A stretch of DNA of 64,000 bases from Clostridia bacterium (GTDB lineage Bacteria; Bacillota; Clostridia; Oscillospirales; Acutalibacteraceae). The stretch spans positions 45,361 through 109,360 of the forward strand of contig JAFVVQ010000052.1 in NCBI GenBank assembly GCA_017502085.1, in the 5' to 3' direction. The notes beneath the pieces are model-generated. The model saw nothing but the letters and a program-made list of their open reading frames with translations. It was not told the DNA's origin and ran no database searches. Shown here one piece after another: positions 18,501-26,437 of the stretch (its first letter is position 1; each line of letters begins with the position of its first letter). The position numbers and the translations under genes are program-made.

Positions 18501-19077
18501 CGCAAAGATATCCGATATTCTGAGTGAGGATATCTATAAGGAGAATGAACGCGTAGTTATTCTTGGTCTGATCGGGTCGGTTAAAAAGAAGATAACCAAG
18601 AACGATTCTACAATGGCTTTTCTGACTTTTGAAGATAATTCAGGTTCAATTGAAGTAATTGTTTTTCCGAAAACATTGACTGAAAATCCGACTTTGTTTT
18701 ATGAAGGCAATATAGTTTTGTTACGTGGCAGAATAAGCATGCGCGAGGATGAAGATACAAAAATCGTTTGCGAATCGATTGAGAAATGTCCTGATTTAAA
18801 CAGTATTGCTGTTGAAAAAGAAACAGAACACATTAAATCATCGGGCAAAAAGGCTAAGGGACTTTTTCTGCGTTTTGACAGTGCTTCTTCGCCGCAGATT
18901 GAATGTTGCAAAAAGCTTCTGGTAATTTTTGACGGTATGACACCTTTATATTATTATTTTGCTGATAAGAAAGAATATAACAGAAATCCCTTAGGGCAGA
19001 ATATTGACGTCAATCCGGTTTTGCTTCGTGAACTTCGAAAAATTCTGGGTGAATCCAACGTGATTTATAATGAATAA
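15574..19077 (+). CDS. dnaE: DNA polymerase III alpha subunit, DnaE
   Basis: A 1167-residue replicative polymerase. The PHP domain begins at once (FTHLHVHSEYSLLDGACRIE). The polymerase active-site aspartates lie in PDFDVDF (D397, D399, D401), followed by the C-terminal helix-hairpin-helix region and an OB domain (KITKNDSTMAFLTFEDNSGS). No exonuclease domain is inserted, which separates it from PolC. In Firmicutes this enzyme works beside PolC, typically extending primers. It starts 2 bases after whiA, without its own promoter. Confidence 0.96.
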   Translation: MAFTHLHVHSEYSLLDGACRIEPMLDRVKSMGQTAVAITDHGVMYGVIDFYKAAQKKDIKPIIGCEVYVAARSRFDKVHGIDNERYHLVLLCKDNTGYKNLIKLVSESWVNGFYTKPRVDKDILEKYNEGLIALSGCLAGEVSRHLIADDYDSAKKTALWYRDVFGEGNYYLEIQNHGLEEQLRINPDLIRLSKETGIPLAATNDAHYVEKADYKMQQVLICIQTNHTLGEDTGLEFGTEEFYLKSEDEMLEAFSACPEAVENTALIAERCNVTFEFGKTKLPHFEVPDGWSYFDWFSMLCNKGLVERYGENPPQEYRERLNYELNVINKMGYVDYYLIVHDFIRQAKEMGIPVGPGRGSGAASICAYCIGITGIDPMKHNLLFERFLNPERVSMPDFDVDFCFERRGEVIDYVIEKYGADHVAQIVTFGTLAAKLAVRDVGRAMGIPYSTVDNIAKQIPNELNITLDKALKRSAEFRNIYENDESAKELIDLARKIEGMPRHASTHAAGVVITHDPVETYVPLARNDEAIVTQFPMTTLEELGLLKMDFLGLRTLTVISSAEKMIRKSNPDFDINKVDLEDKAVFEMMCSAQTEGVFQFESAGMRSVLSQLKPESIEDLIAVISLYRPGPMDSIPTYIRNRHNPSLVSYKTPELKNILDVTYGCMVYQEQVMQICRELAGYSYGRADIVRRAMSKKKHDVMLQERKHFVHGMTDENGNIICEGAVRRGVSEKIANEIFDEMMSFASYAFNKAHAAAYAYVAYQTAYLKCHYPCEFLAALLTSFLDNTNKVVQYIGECSRLGIRILPPHVNESDDTFTVADGNIHFSLTAVKNLGRGFIRRLSDERNTNGKFKDFYDFCHRMHGKDFNRRAVESLIKCGAFDGLGANRKQMTLVIDDIIEGLESDRRRNVDGQIGFGDLTASFDDSFEDVSASFTYPQAEEFPKDVLLRYEKDVAGMYLSGHPMAEYLPVSRKLKCAKISDILSEDIYKENERVVILGLIGSVKKKITKNDSTMAFLTFEDNSGSIEVIVFPKTLTENPTLFYEGNIVLLRGRISMREDEDTKIVCESIEKCPDLNSIAVEKETEHIKSSGKKAKGLFLRFDSASSPQIECCKKLLVIFDGMTPLYYYFADKKEYNRNPLGQNIDVNPVLLRELRKILGESNVIYNE

Positions 19078-19104
19078 CTTTTTTGTCAAATTATGTGTTT
19101 ATAA

Positions 19105-19133
19105 TTGACTTTATGTTGGAAAAAGTGTATTAT
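19105..19133 (+). promoter_or_regulatory. Sigma-A promoter of pfkA-pcrA
   Basis: TTGACT (19105-19110), 17-base spacer, TATTAT (19128-19133), in the 89-base gap between dnaE and pfkA. An overlapping TATAAT at 19131 would need a 20-base spacer and is less likely. Confidence 0.6.
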
Positions 19134-19166
19134 AATTGTGATAAATTTTAAGGAGAGTATTTTAAG

Positions 19167-20129
19167 ATGAAAACAATCGGTGTATTAACCAGTGGCGGCG
19201 ACGCTCCCGGTATGAATGCGGCAATCCGTGCCGTTGTTAGAACAGCTTGTGAAAATGGTATGAAGGTTTACGGTATTAACAGAGGCTATGCCGGTCTCAT
19301 TGATGAAGATCTCCGTGAACTTAACATCAGAAGCGTTTCCGATATTATCCACAGAGGCGGCACAATGCTTCACTCTGCAAGATGCCTTGATTTCAAAGAA
19401 GAAGCAGGTATGCAGAAAGCAATTGCAACTTGCCGTAAATACGGAATCGAAGGTATCGTTGTTATCGGCGGTGACGGTTCATTCAGAGGTGCAAGAGACC
19501 TTTCTCTCAGAGGCGTTCCTTGCATCGCAATTCCCGGTACAATTGACAATGACATTGTAAGCACAGATTACACAATCGGCTATGACACTTGCCTTAACAC
19601 AATTATGCAGATGGTTGACAGAGTAAGAGATACTGTTGAGTCTCACAGCCGTTGCATCGTTGTTGAGGTTATGGGTAACAGATGCGGCGACCTTACCCTC
19701 AATGCAGGTATCGCTGTCGGTGCAACTGCAATCGTAATTCCCGAAATCAGCTGTGATATCGAGAAGCACGTTATTGAAAGAATCAAGAGAACTCAGAAAA
19801 CAGATAAGAGGCACTTCATTGTTATGGTTGCAGAAGGTATCGGCGGCGTTGAGGCTCTTGCAAGAAAGATTGAACTTGAATGCGGTGTTGAGTCCAGAGC
19901 TATTGTTCTCGGTCACGTTCAGAGAGGCGGTTCACCCACAGTCAGAGACAGAGTTGTCGCAAGTCAGATGGGCTACTACGCTGTTCAGAAGCTTATTGCC
20001 GGTGAGAGCAACAGAGTTATCGTTCTTAAAAATGATGCTATCACAGACTATGATATCTATGAAGCTCTTTGCATGAAGAAGAATGTTGACGATCAGCTTT
20101 ATAAGGTTGCTCATGAAATTTCAATCTGA
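19167..20129 (+). CDS. pfkA: ATP-dependent 6-phosphofructokinase
   Basis: A 320-residue glycolytic enzyme converting fructose-6-phosphate to fructose-1,6-bisphosphate. It has the ATP loop GVLTSGGDAPGMNAAIRAVV, VIGGDGSFRGA, the catalytic GTIDNDI, the fructose-6-phosphate-binding VEVMGNRCGDLTL and the signature GHVQRGGSPTVRDRV. Gly-Gly-Asp at the ATP site marks the ATP-dependent rather than the pyrophosphate-dependent form. The length equals that of B. subtilis and E. coli PfkA. AAGGAGAG precedes the start; pcrA follows after 8 bases. Confidence 0.97.
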   Translation: MKTIGVLTSGGDAPGMNAAIRAVVRTACENGMKVYGINRGYAGLIDEDLRELNIRSVSDIIHRGGTMLHSARCLDFKEEAGMQKAIATCRKYGIEGIVVIGGDGSFRGARDLSLRGVPCIAIPGTIDNDIVSTDYTIGYDTCLNTIMQMVDRVRDTVESHSRCIVVEVMGNRCGDLTLNAGIAVGATAIVIPEISCDIEKHVIERIKRTQKTDKRHFIVMVAEGIGGVEALARKIELECGVESRAIVLGHVQRGGSPTVRDRVVASQMGYYAVQKLIAGESNRVIVLKNDAITDYDIYEALCMKKNVDDQLYKVAHEISI

Positions 20130-20137
20130 GGTAAACA

Positions 20138-22510
20138 ATGGTATCATCTGAATTTCTTCAGCTTCGCAGAAAGATTATTGCGAAGGATTTTAACAAACTT
20201 AATGATATGCAAAAAAAAGCGGTCCTCTCTACGGAGGGACCGCTTTTGGTGCTTGCAGGTGCAGGCAGTGGTAAAACAACAGTTCTCGTCAACCGCATCG
20301 TAAACATAATTAAATACGGCAAGGCTTATTACAGTGATTATTGCAGTTGTGAGCCTAATGATTCAGAAATGGCTCTTATGCGTGCAGTTGCTGACGGTAT
20401 TATTGAAGATGTGTTTGATATAGAACATCTTCTTAAAGTTGATGCCGCAAAGCCGTGGGAGATTCTTGCAATCACTTTTACAAATAAGGCTGCGGGCGAG
20501 CTTAAAGAGCGTCTTGAAAGAGTTCTTGGTGCTGATGCACTGGATATTTGGGCAAGTACGTTCCATTCGGCTTGTGTTCGTATTCTCAGAAGAAACGCCG
20601 ATTATATCGGATATTCATCTAATTTTACAATTTATGATACCGATGACAGTAAGCGTGTTATCAAGGATTGTATCAAGCAGCTGGGATTCAGTGATAAGAT
20701 TATCACTCCCAAGGGTGTACTATCTGAAATAAGCAGAGCAAAGGATATGATGATTACTCCCGATGTTTATATCAAGGAGAATTATCTTGATCTTCGCAAG
20801 CGCAACATTGGTGCCGTATATGAAGCTTATCAGTTAAGACTCAAAAACGGTGATGCAATGGACTTTGATGATATCATCGTCAATACCGTTCGTTTGCTTC
20901 AGAATAATCCCGAAGTACTTGAGTATTATCAGCGCAGATTTAAGTATATAATGGTCGATGAGTATCAGGATACCAACCATGCTCAATATCTTCTCACCTC
21001 GCTTCTTGCGGGCGGATATAACAATATCTGCGTTGTCGGTGATGATGACCAGAGTATTTATAAATTCAGAGGTGCAACTATTGAGAACATCCTCAGCTTT
21101 GAGCACGAATACAGAAATGCAAAAGTAATTCGTCTTGAGCAGAATTACCGTTCGACTCAGAACATTCTTGATGCCGCAAATACGGTTATTGCTAACAATG
21201 AAAACCGTAAAGGAAAGAATCTCTGGACTGATAACGGCAGGGGAGATCTTGTTGTTTATCATACCGCTGAATCGGATAGAGACGAAGGCTATTATATTGC
21301 AGATAAGGTTCTTGACGGTGTCAGAAAGGGTAAAAAATACAGCGATTTTGCGGTTCTTTACAGAATGAACTCGCAGTCAAACCTTGTTGAGCAATCCTTT
21401 GTCAGAATGGGTATTCCTTATAGAATTATCGGAGGACATAAGTTCTATGACCGTAAGGAAATCAAGGATGCTCTTGCTTATCTGAGTATCATAGCCAATC
21501 CGAATGACAGCGTAAGGCTTCAACGAATCATCAATGAACCTAAAAGAGGAATCGGTGATACATCAGTTTCGGCTGCTCAGGAAATAGCTGACGGACTCGG
21601 TATAAGCCTTTTTGAGGTTATTAAATCTGCCGATCAGTTTCCGAAGCTCAGCAGATGTGCAAAGAAAATGCTTGAATTCGCGGCTATGATCGAAGGTTTT
21701 GCAGAGGATCAGGATTCTCTTGAACTTTCGGAGCTTTTCAAAAAAGTTATGTCTGATACGGGTTATATTCAGTATCTTGCTCTTGATAAGGAAACGTATG
21801 AAGACAGGGTTGCTAACCTTGACGAACTTTCAAACAACCTCCTTCGTTTTTCGAGAGACAACGATGAAGCAACTCTTAACGATTTCCTTCAGGAAGTTGC
21901 TTTGATGACCGATATTGATAATTATAACACAGATGCAGAAACAGTTGTAATGATGACGGTTCATTCTGCAAAAGGTCTTGAGTTCCCTGTTGTATTTTTG
22001 GCCGGTATGGAAGAAACCATCTTTCCTTCGGATCTTGCTGCTGCAGGTGACCCTTCCGAAATCGAAGAGGAACGCCGACTTGCTTATGTTGGCATCACAA
22101 GAGCAAAACAGAACCTTTATCTGACAAGAGCCAGAATGAGGATTCTTTTCGGATCTACAAGATATAATCAACCGTCACGTTTTATCGATGAGATACCCGA
22201 TAAGTTGCTTGAAAAAACGGGCGAAACTCTTGCAAAAACTTTTGGATCGGGAAATTCTTTTGCTATCCATTCTCAGCAGAGACCTGTTCAGCCAACGAGA
22301 GGATTTTCATCATCTTCAACAACATTTAAACCTCCTGTCAAAAATGAAACTCAGTTCAATCCGGGCGATACGGTTATTCACAAGGCTTATGGTGAAGGTG
22401 TTGTTCTGAGTGCCAAAGCGATGGGCAACGACACCTTGCTTGAAATTGCCTTTACCGCTGCTGGAACTAAGAAGATTATGGCTAATTACGCTAAAATTGA
22501 AAAGAAATAA
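20138..22510 (+). CDS. pcrA: UvrD/PcrA-type superfamily 1 DNA helicase with an extra N-terminal insertion
   Basis: A 790-residue 3'-5' helicase for repair and for removing RecA or RNA polymerase from DNA. The Q motif (LNDMQKKAV), Walker A GAGSGKTT at 41-48, DEYQDTN, QNYRST and EERRLAYVGITRAK are intact, and a PcrA-type C-terminal Tudor-like domain follows (PGDTVIHKAYGEG). From the Walker lysine to ITFTNKAA (112-119) there are about 40 more residues than in Geobacillus PcrA, forming an insertion around residues 60-105. A perfect hairpin lies over codons 26-37. The start at 20138 has GAGG 6 bases upstream and shares the pfkA promoter. Confidence 0.93.
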   Translation: MVSSEFLQLRRKIIAKDFNKLNDMQKKAVLSTEGPLLVLAGAGSGKTTVLVNRIVNIIKYGKAYYSDYCSCEPNDSEMALMRAVADGIIEDVFDIEHLLKVDAAKPWEILAITFTNKAAGELKERLERVLGADALDIWASTFHSACVRILRRNADYIGYSSNFTIYDTDDSKRVIKDCIKQLGFSDKIITPKGVLSEISRAKDMMITPDVYIKENYLDLRKRNIGAVYEAYQLRLKNGDAMDFDDIIVNTVRLLQNNPEVLEYYQRRFKYIMVDEYQDTNHAQYLLTSLLAGGYNNICVVGDDDQSIYKFRGATIENILSFEHEYRNAKVIRLEQNYRSTQNILDAANTVIANNENRKGKNLWTDNGRGDLVVYHTAESDRDEGYYIADKVLDGVRKGKKYSDFAVLYRMNSQSNLVEQSFVRMGIPYRIIGGHKFYDRKEIKDALAYLSIIANPNDSVRLQRIINEPKRGIGDTSVSAAQEIADGLGISLFEVIKSADQFPKLSRCAKKMLEFAAMIEGFAEDQDSLELSELFKKVMSDTGYIQYLALDKETYEDRVANLDELSNNLLRFSRDNDEATLNDFLQEVALMTDIDNYNTDAETVVMMTVHSAKGLEFPVVFLAGMEETIFPSDLAAAGDPSEIEEERRLAYVGITRAKQNLYLTRARMRILFGSTRYNQPSRFIDEIPDKLLEKTGETLAKTFGSGNSFAIHSQQRPVQPTRGFSSSSTTFKPPVKNETQFNPGDTVIHKAYGEGVVLSAKAMGNDTLLEIAFTAAGTKKIMANYAKIEKK
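20215..20247 (+). other. Perfect hairpin inside the pcrA coding region
   Basis: AAAAGCGGTCC (20215-20225) and GGACCGCTTTT (20237-20247) form a perfect 11-bp stem with an 11-base loop, flanked by an A run upstream and a short T run. It looks like a terminator or attenuator, but it encodes the conserved segment between the helicase Q motif and Walker A. Whether it acts in RNA is unknown. Confidence 0.7.
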
Positions 22511-22515
22511 GTTGA

Positions 22516-22558
22516 ACCCCACCGTTTGATTTTTTTGAACGGTGGGGTAATTTATTTT
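22516..22558 (+). terminator. Rho-independent terminator after pcrA
   Basis: A perfect 11-bp stem (22516-22526 with 22538-22548) followed by AATTTATTTTA, directly after the pcrA stop. Confidence 0.85.
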
Positions 22559-22559
22559 A

Positions 22560-22587
22560 TCATAAAATTCGGACTTGCTCATATAAT
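22560..22587 (+). promoter_or_regulatory. Possible sigma-E promoter of spoIIM
   Basis: TCATAAA (22560-22566), 13 bases, CATATAAT (22580-22587) resembles the sigma-E pattern KMATATT-N13-15-CATACANT at 5 of 7 and 7 of 8 positions. spoIIM is a sigma-E gene in Bacillus, which supports but does not prove the call. Confidence 0.35.
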
Positions 22588-22613
22588 TTACCATAAAGAT
22601 ATCGGAGGTAAAA

Positions 22614-23243
22614 ATGCGTAAGTCTGAATATAAATATAAAGTATATAACGGAAAAGTTATTAAAGATATTATTAAGGATTCAAGGATTATAATTCTGATA
22701 TTATTAATCGCCGTCGGAATTATTATAGGTGCAACCGTAATAAAAAATAATAATGAAATCGTAGATAAAGTAAAATATATAATCAGTTCTTATGCAATGT
22801 CGAGAGCGGGGAGGGGGAGCGCGGAAAATTTCCTGAATTCATTGCTTGTGAATTTATTGTTCACGGGTCTTTCGGTGTTTCTATCTTTTTCACTGATAGG
22901 ATATCCGTTTATAATGTTATTACCGTTTTTAAGAGGGGTTGCAATAGGAACAGTAACAGGCTATCTTTATGCAGAATACGGTTTTATGGGACTTGGATAC
23001 AGTTTGCTAATGATTTATCCGTCTGCAATTCTGACAATGACGGCATTAACTGTTATTTTTAATGAGTCTTGCATCTACTCGCATAATGCATATCTGAAAG
23101 CAATAGCGGGTAAGGGACAGTATGAAAAAAATGAAACAAGGATATTTCTTGCAAAACAATTGATATTTACAGGGATTGCAGCAATTGGTTCGGCGATTGA
23201 TGCATTAAGTGTTGCTTTGTTCTCCGGTTTTTTTCACCTTTGA
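22614..23243 (+). CDS. spoIIM: Stage II sporulation protein M
   Basis: A 209-residue polytopic membrane protein of the SpoIIM/DUF95 family. A short basic cytoplasmic N-terminus leads into a first helix (RIIILILLIAVGIIIGATVI); four further hydrophobic stretches follow, including LRGVAIGTVTGYLYAEYGF. SpoIIM works with SpoIID and SpoIIP in septal peptidoglycan remodelling during engulfment. GGAGG is well placed before the ATG. The last 39 bases overlap, in opposite orientation, the end of the Xer gene; spoIIM next to a xer gene is a known clostridial arrangement. Confidence 0.9.
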   Translation: MRKSEYKYKVYNGKVIKDIIKDSRIIILILLIAVGIIIGATVIKNNNEIVDKVKYIISSYAMSRAGRGSAENFLNSLLVNLLFTGLSVFLSFSLIGYPFIMLLPFLRGVAIGTVTGYLYAEYGFMGLGYSLLMIYPSAILTMTALTVIFNESCIYSHNAYLKAIAGKGQYEKNETRIFLAKQLIFTGIAAIGSAIDALSVALFSGFFHL

Positions 23244-24203
23244 GATTTTATTAAGAGGATTTGAATCGACGGCATCACGCAATTGTTCGGAATAAACGTG
23301 TGTATAGATTTCTGTAGTTGAGAGATTTTCGTGACCGAGGATTTCTTTAAGTTGAAGCGGATCAACGTTTCCGTATTGATACATAAGTGTTGCTGCGGTA
23401 TGGCGAAGTTTGTGTGTTGAAAAACCCATACCTGCAAGTCCGCTTTTCTCGAGATAACCTTCGACTATCTTCTGCACCATCTGTCTGCTTATACGTTTCT
23501 TCTGTTTGCTAATAAAGAGTGCGTCTCGGTCATAAAGACCGTCGGCAGGTCTGACCCTCATATAATCTGAAATAGCACTGACACAAGCGTTATTGAGATA
23601 AACAGTTCTTTCTTTATTGCCCTTACCGAGAACACGAAGTGTGTTGTCGTCTTTTATATGAGAAAGATTGATTCCGACAAGTTCGGAAAGACGCAGACCG
23701 CAGTTAAGGAAAAGTGTAAGAATACAGTAGTCACGCTCTTTGAACGGACCGTCAACACTGTCAAGCAAGGCGATGCTTTGTTCAAGAGAAAGATATTTCG
23801 GAAGAGCTCTTTTTGTCTGAGGTGACTCGAGATGCATTACGGGACTTTTCTCGATAAAGCTGTTAACCTCAAGATATCTGTAAAAACGCTTGATGGCAAC
23901 AGCCTTTCTTGCACGTGCATTGTTGTTGTTGTTTCTTTCGTTTCTGCAATAGGCGAGAAAAGCATATGCGTCATTAAGAGTAATGTTAAAAATTATATCA
24001 TCAGTCAGATCGGAAATTCCGATTTCATCAAACGGAGTTTTTTTGTCGACAAGACCGCGTGACAGTTTTAAGTATCTGAAAAACATTCTGAGATCTGAGG
24101 CGTATTCCAGGACTGTAAGTTCAGATTTGCTTTTTATGGCAGAAAGATAATTAAGATATCTGATTACCGATGTCGGGAGAGTGGAAATTTCTTCTTGCCT
24201 CAT
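23205..24203 (-). CDS. xerD: Chromosomal tyrosine recombinase, XerC/XerD type
   Basis: A 332-residue tyrosine recombinase of the length used for dif-site chromosome dimer resolution. The N-terminal core-binding domain is followed by catalytic residues in order: R in NCGLRLSELVGI, K in LGKGNKERTV, HxxR in THKLRHTAATLMY, H in LGHENLSTTEIY and the nucleophilic Y of IYTHV. The start is the ATG at 24203, 7 bases after GGAGT; the longer reading to 24224 would begin upstream of that site. XerC and XerD cannot be told apart with confidence here. No phage or integrative element genes are nearby, so it is probably housekeeping. Confidence 0.85.
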   Translation of the reverse strand: MRQEEISTLPTSVIRYLNYLSAIKSKSELTVLEYASDLRMFFRYLKLSRGLVDKKTPFDEIGISDLTDDIIFNITLNDAYAFLAYCRNERNNNNNARARKAVAIKRFYRYLEVNSFIEKSPVMHLESPQTKRALPKYLSLEQSIALLDSVDGPFKERDYCILTLFLNCGLRLSELVGINLSHIKDDNTLRVLGKGNKERTVYLNNACVSAISDYMRVRPADGLYDRDALFISKQKKRISRQMVQKIVEGYLEKSGLAGMGFSTHKLRHTAATLMYQYGNVDPLQLKEILGHENLSTTEIYTHVYSEQLRDAVDSNPLNKISKVKKTGEQSNT

Positions 24204-24332
24204 ATTATCAACTCCTTTGTACAAGCTGCTTAAATTTTAATATCTAATTATACAAAATAAATGTTTTGTGTAGTATAGGGGAGCGGATTTTGACAAAATT
24301 CATTCAAAAAGCTTATTCTGGTTTGATTTTTC

Positions 24333-25070
24333 TTATTTCTGCATCAACGGTATTATTCCGCCTATGTCGGTTAAAGGCTCGTCTGTTAATTCTATTATTT
24401 CTGTATTATGTTTATTTAAGAAATCAATTATAGAATTCTTATCCTTATGTGATTCGATTCTTCCGTTTAATCCGAGTTTATTTGGTCCGAGCTTTCCGCA
24501 ACAACCTCCGATGAATCCGTAATTATATCCGTTCAATCGGATTGAACCTTTTGAGATTAACAGAACATCGTTTAAAAAATTCTGAGCGGCTGTAAAGATG
24601 GATTCATCATCCGTTATAACAGCCGATTCATTAACTACGCATATTGAACAACCTGTATATCCTTGATTTACATTTATAATGTTCAACTCGTTTGATTCAG
24701 CATATTCAAGGATTTCTTTTGCGATTGTTTTCTTGTTAAGAAATATATTCTTACCGATTATCTTACAGTTTAGACGAACATCGTACGGATAACTCTTTCC
24801 GAGCTTTTCCCCGATTTGCTCTGTATTAAAATTTTTGTTCAGCTCCCCTGCGTACAAATGTTCGTTTGGGATCAATATTCTGTTTTCGAACAAATGAAAA
24901 AGTTGCAAATCGGTATGACTGCAAACGGGTTCTGGCAAAATAGGATTCTTTTCTGTTATATATGTTTTTATACCTTTTAAATGGAGAGTGTCTATTGCTT
25001 TTATGGCTTCGCAACTTATTGCAACAGCAGAGACCTCCCCTGTCGGCAAGTTCGGATTTTTGATATACAT
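24333..25070 (-). CDS. GME-fold-like protein of unknown function downstream of radA
   Basis: A 245-residue soluble protein with no signal peptide. I recall similar clostridial proteins being described as guanidino-group-modifying-enzyme (GME) fold proteins; this is a weak recollection, not a search. Conserved-looking features are HTD at 52-54, a CSICVVNESAVITDD strand with acidic residues, and a glycine/cysteine-rich loop GFIGGCCGKLGPNKLG near the C-terminus. A Cys and His pair could be catalytic if the GME assignment is right. The start lies 2 bases after the radA stop and has no clear Shine-Dalgarno site, so it is probably translated by coupling to radA. Confidence 0.55.
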   Translation of the reverse strand: MYIKNPNLPTGEVSAVAISCEAIKAIDTLHLKGIKTYITEKNPILPEPVCSHTDLQLFHLFENRILIPNEHLYAGELNKNFNTEQIGEKLGKSYPYDVRLNCKIIGKNIFLNKKTIAKEILEYAESNELNIINVNQGYTGCSICVVNESAVITDDESIFTAAQNFLNDVLLISKGSIRLNGYNYGFIGGCCGKLGPNKLGLNGRIESHKDKNSIIDFLNKHNTEIIELTDEPLTDIGGIIPLMQK

Positions 25071-25072
25071 AA

Positions 25073-26437
25073 TTATATAGCTGCTTCAAAAGCTTCATTT
25101 ACGTTATTTGCGCCCACAATTTCAATATTTCCTTTAAATCCGTCAGATAGTGTCTTGAAATTGTGTTTCGGGATAATACAACGGTTAAAACCGAGTCTTT
25201 CGGCTTCTTTTATTCTTTGCTCACAATTGGATACGGATCGAATTTCACCGCCTAGACCGATTTCGCCGATTACCAGTGTGTCATCTCTGATCGGAGTATC
25301 CTTGAAGCTTGAAATCATTGCGAGTGCAACCGATAAATCTGTTGCAGGTTCATCGAGTCTTAATCCGCCGACAACATTAATATAAGCGTCACAATTATTC
25401 ATAAAGAATCCTGCTCGTTTTTCTAAAACCGCAAGGAGCATAGACATTCGGTTATAATCGAATCCTGTTGCCATTCTTCTTGCATTACCGTAGCTTGATG
25501 CTACAACCAATGCCTGAACTTCAGCAAGAATAGGTCTGCTTCCTTCCATTACACATGCAATACATGTTCCTGCAGTGTTTTTAGGCTTGCCGGAAATAAG
25601 CATCAGTGAAGGGTTTGGTACTTCAACGAGACCTTTATCCATCATTTCAAATACGCCGATTTCATTTGTTGATCCATATCTGTTTTTGACAGCTCTTAAT
25701 ATTCTGTAAGAGAGGTGTCGTTCACCCTCAAAATATAAAACACAATCAACAATATGTTCAAGCACCTTCGGTCCGGCAATATTACCGTCTTTATTTACAT
25801 GACCGACGATAATTGTAGGTATTCCGAGATCTTTGGCGCAATGCATATACATGTTTGTTGATTCTCTGACCTGAGTTACACTGCCGGGAGAAGAAGATAT
25901 TTCCGAGACATTCATTGTCTGGATTGAGTCAACTATTATAAGATCGGGTTTATCGGATTTAATATATTCGCAAATGCTTTGAACATCGGTCTGACACATA
26001 ATATAAAGATTATCTGTCCTGACACCAAGTCTTTTAGCACGAAGTTTAATCTGACGGGCGGATTCTTCTCCGGTAACATAAAGCACTCTGAGATTCTTAC
26101 CGAGGTGTTCGCATATCTGAAGAAGAATTGTTGATTTACCAATACCCGGATCACCGCTCAAAAGAACAAGTGACCCTTTTACAATACCGCCGCCAAGAAC
26201 ACGGTCAAGCTCTGTCATACCTGTTTTAAAACGGATTTCATCCTCAGCGCTGATTTCATTAATGGTCTGTGCAAAAACGGTTTTAACGGGTTTTGCGGAG
26301 GCTTTTTGTTGTTCAGGAGAGCGGACATCTTCTTCCATGCTGTTCCATTCACCGCAACCCGGGCAACATCCGTACCATTTGGCACTTTCGTAACCGCACT
26401 GATTGCAGATGTATATTGTTTTGATTTTACCTGCCAT
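25073..26437 (-). CDS. radA: DNA repair protein RadA
   Basis: A 454-residue RecA-like branch-migration ATPase. The N-terminal zinc finger has C11, C14, C25 and C28. Walker A GDPGIGKST is at 95-103. The RadA-specific motif usually written KNRFG reads KNRYG here. The C-terminal third is the Lon-protease-like domain (LRLDEPATDLSVALAMISSF, GEIGLGGEIRSV). The start is the ATG at 26437, directly abutting the TAA of the amidase gene, with GGAGG upstream. It is part of the ruvX-amidase-radA-GME operon. Confidence 0.95.
   Translation of the reverse strand: MAGKIKTIYICNQCGYESAKWYGCCPGCGEWNSMEEDVRSPEQQKASAKPVKTVFAQTINEISAEDEIRFKTGMTELDRVLGGGIVKGSLVLLSGDPGIGKSTILLQICEHLGKNLRVLYVTGEESARQIKLRAKRLGVRTDNLYIMCQTDVQSICEYIKSDKPDLIIVDSIQTMNVSEISSSPGSVTQVRESTNMYMHCAKDLGIPTIIVGHVNKDGNIAGPKVLEHIVDCVLYFEGERHLSYRILRAVKNRYGSTNEIGVFEMMDKGLVEVPNPSLMLISGKPKNTAGTCIACVMEGSRPILAEVQALVVASSYGNARRMATGFDYNRMSMLLAVLEKRAGFFMNNCDAYINVVGGLRLDEPATDLSVALAMISSFKDTPIRDDTLVIGEIGLGGEIRSVSNCEQRIKEAERLGFNRCIIPKHNFKTLSDGFKGNIEIVGANNVNEAFEAAI

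Noticed and set aside
23205-24203. Xer recombinase as the integrase of a mobile element
   Set aside because: Length and active-site pattern are chromosomal XerC/D-like, and no phage, conjugation or cargo genes or flanking repeats are seen.
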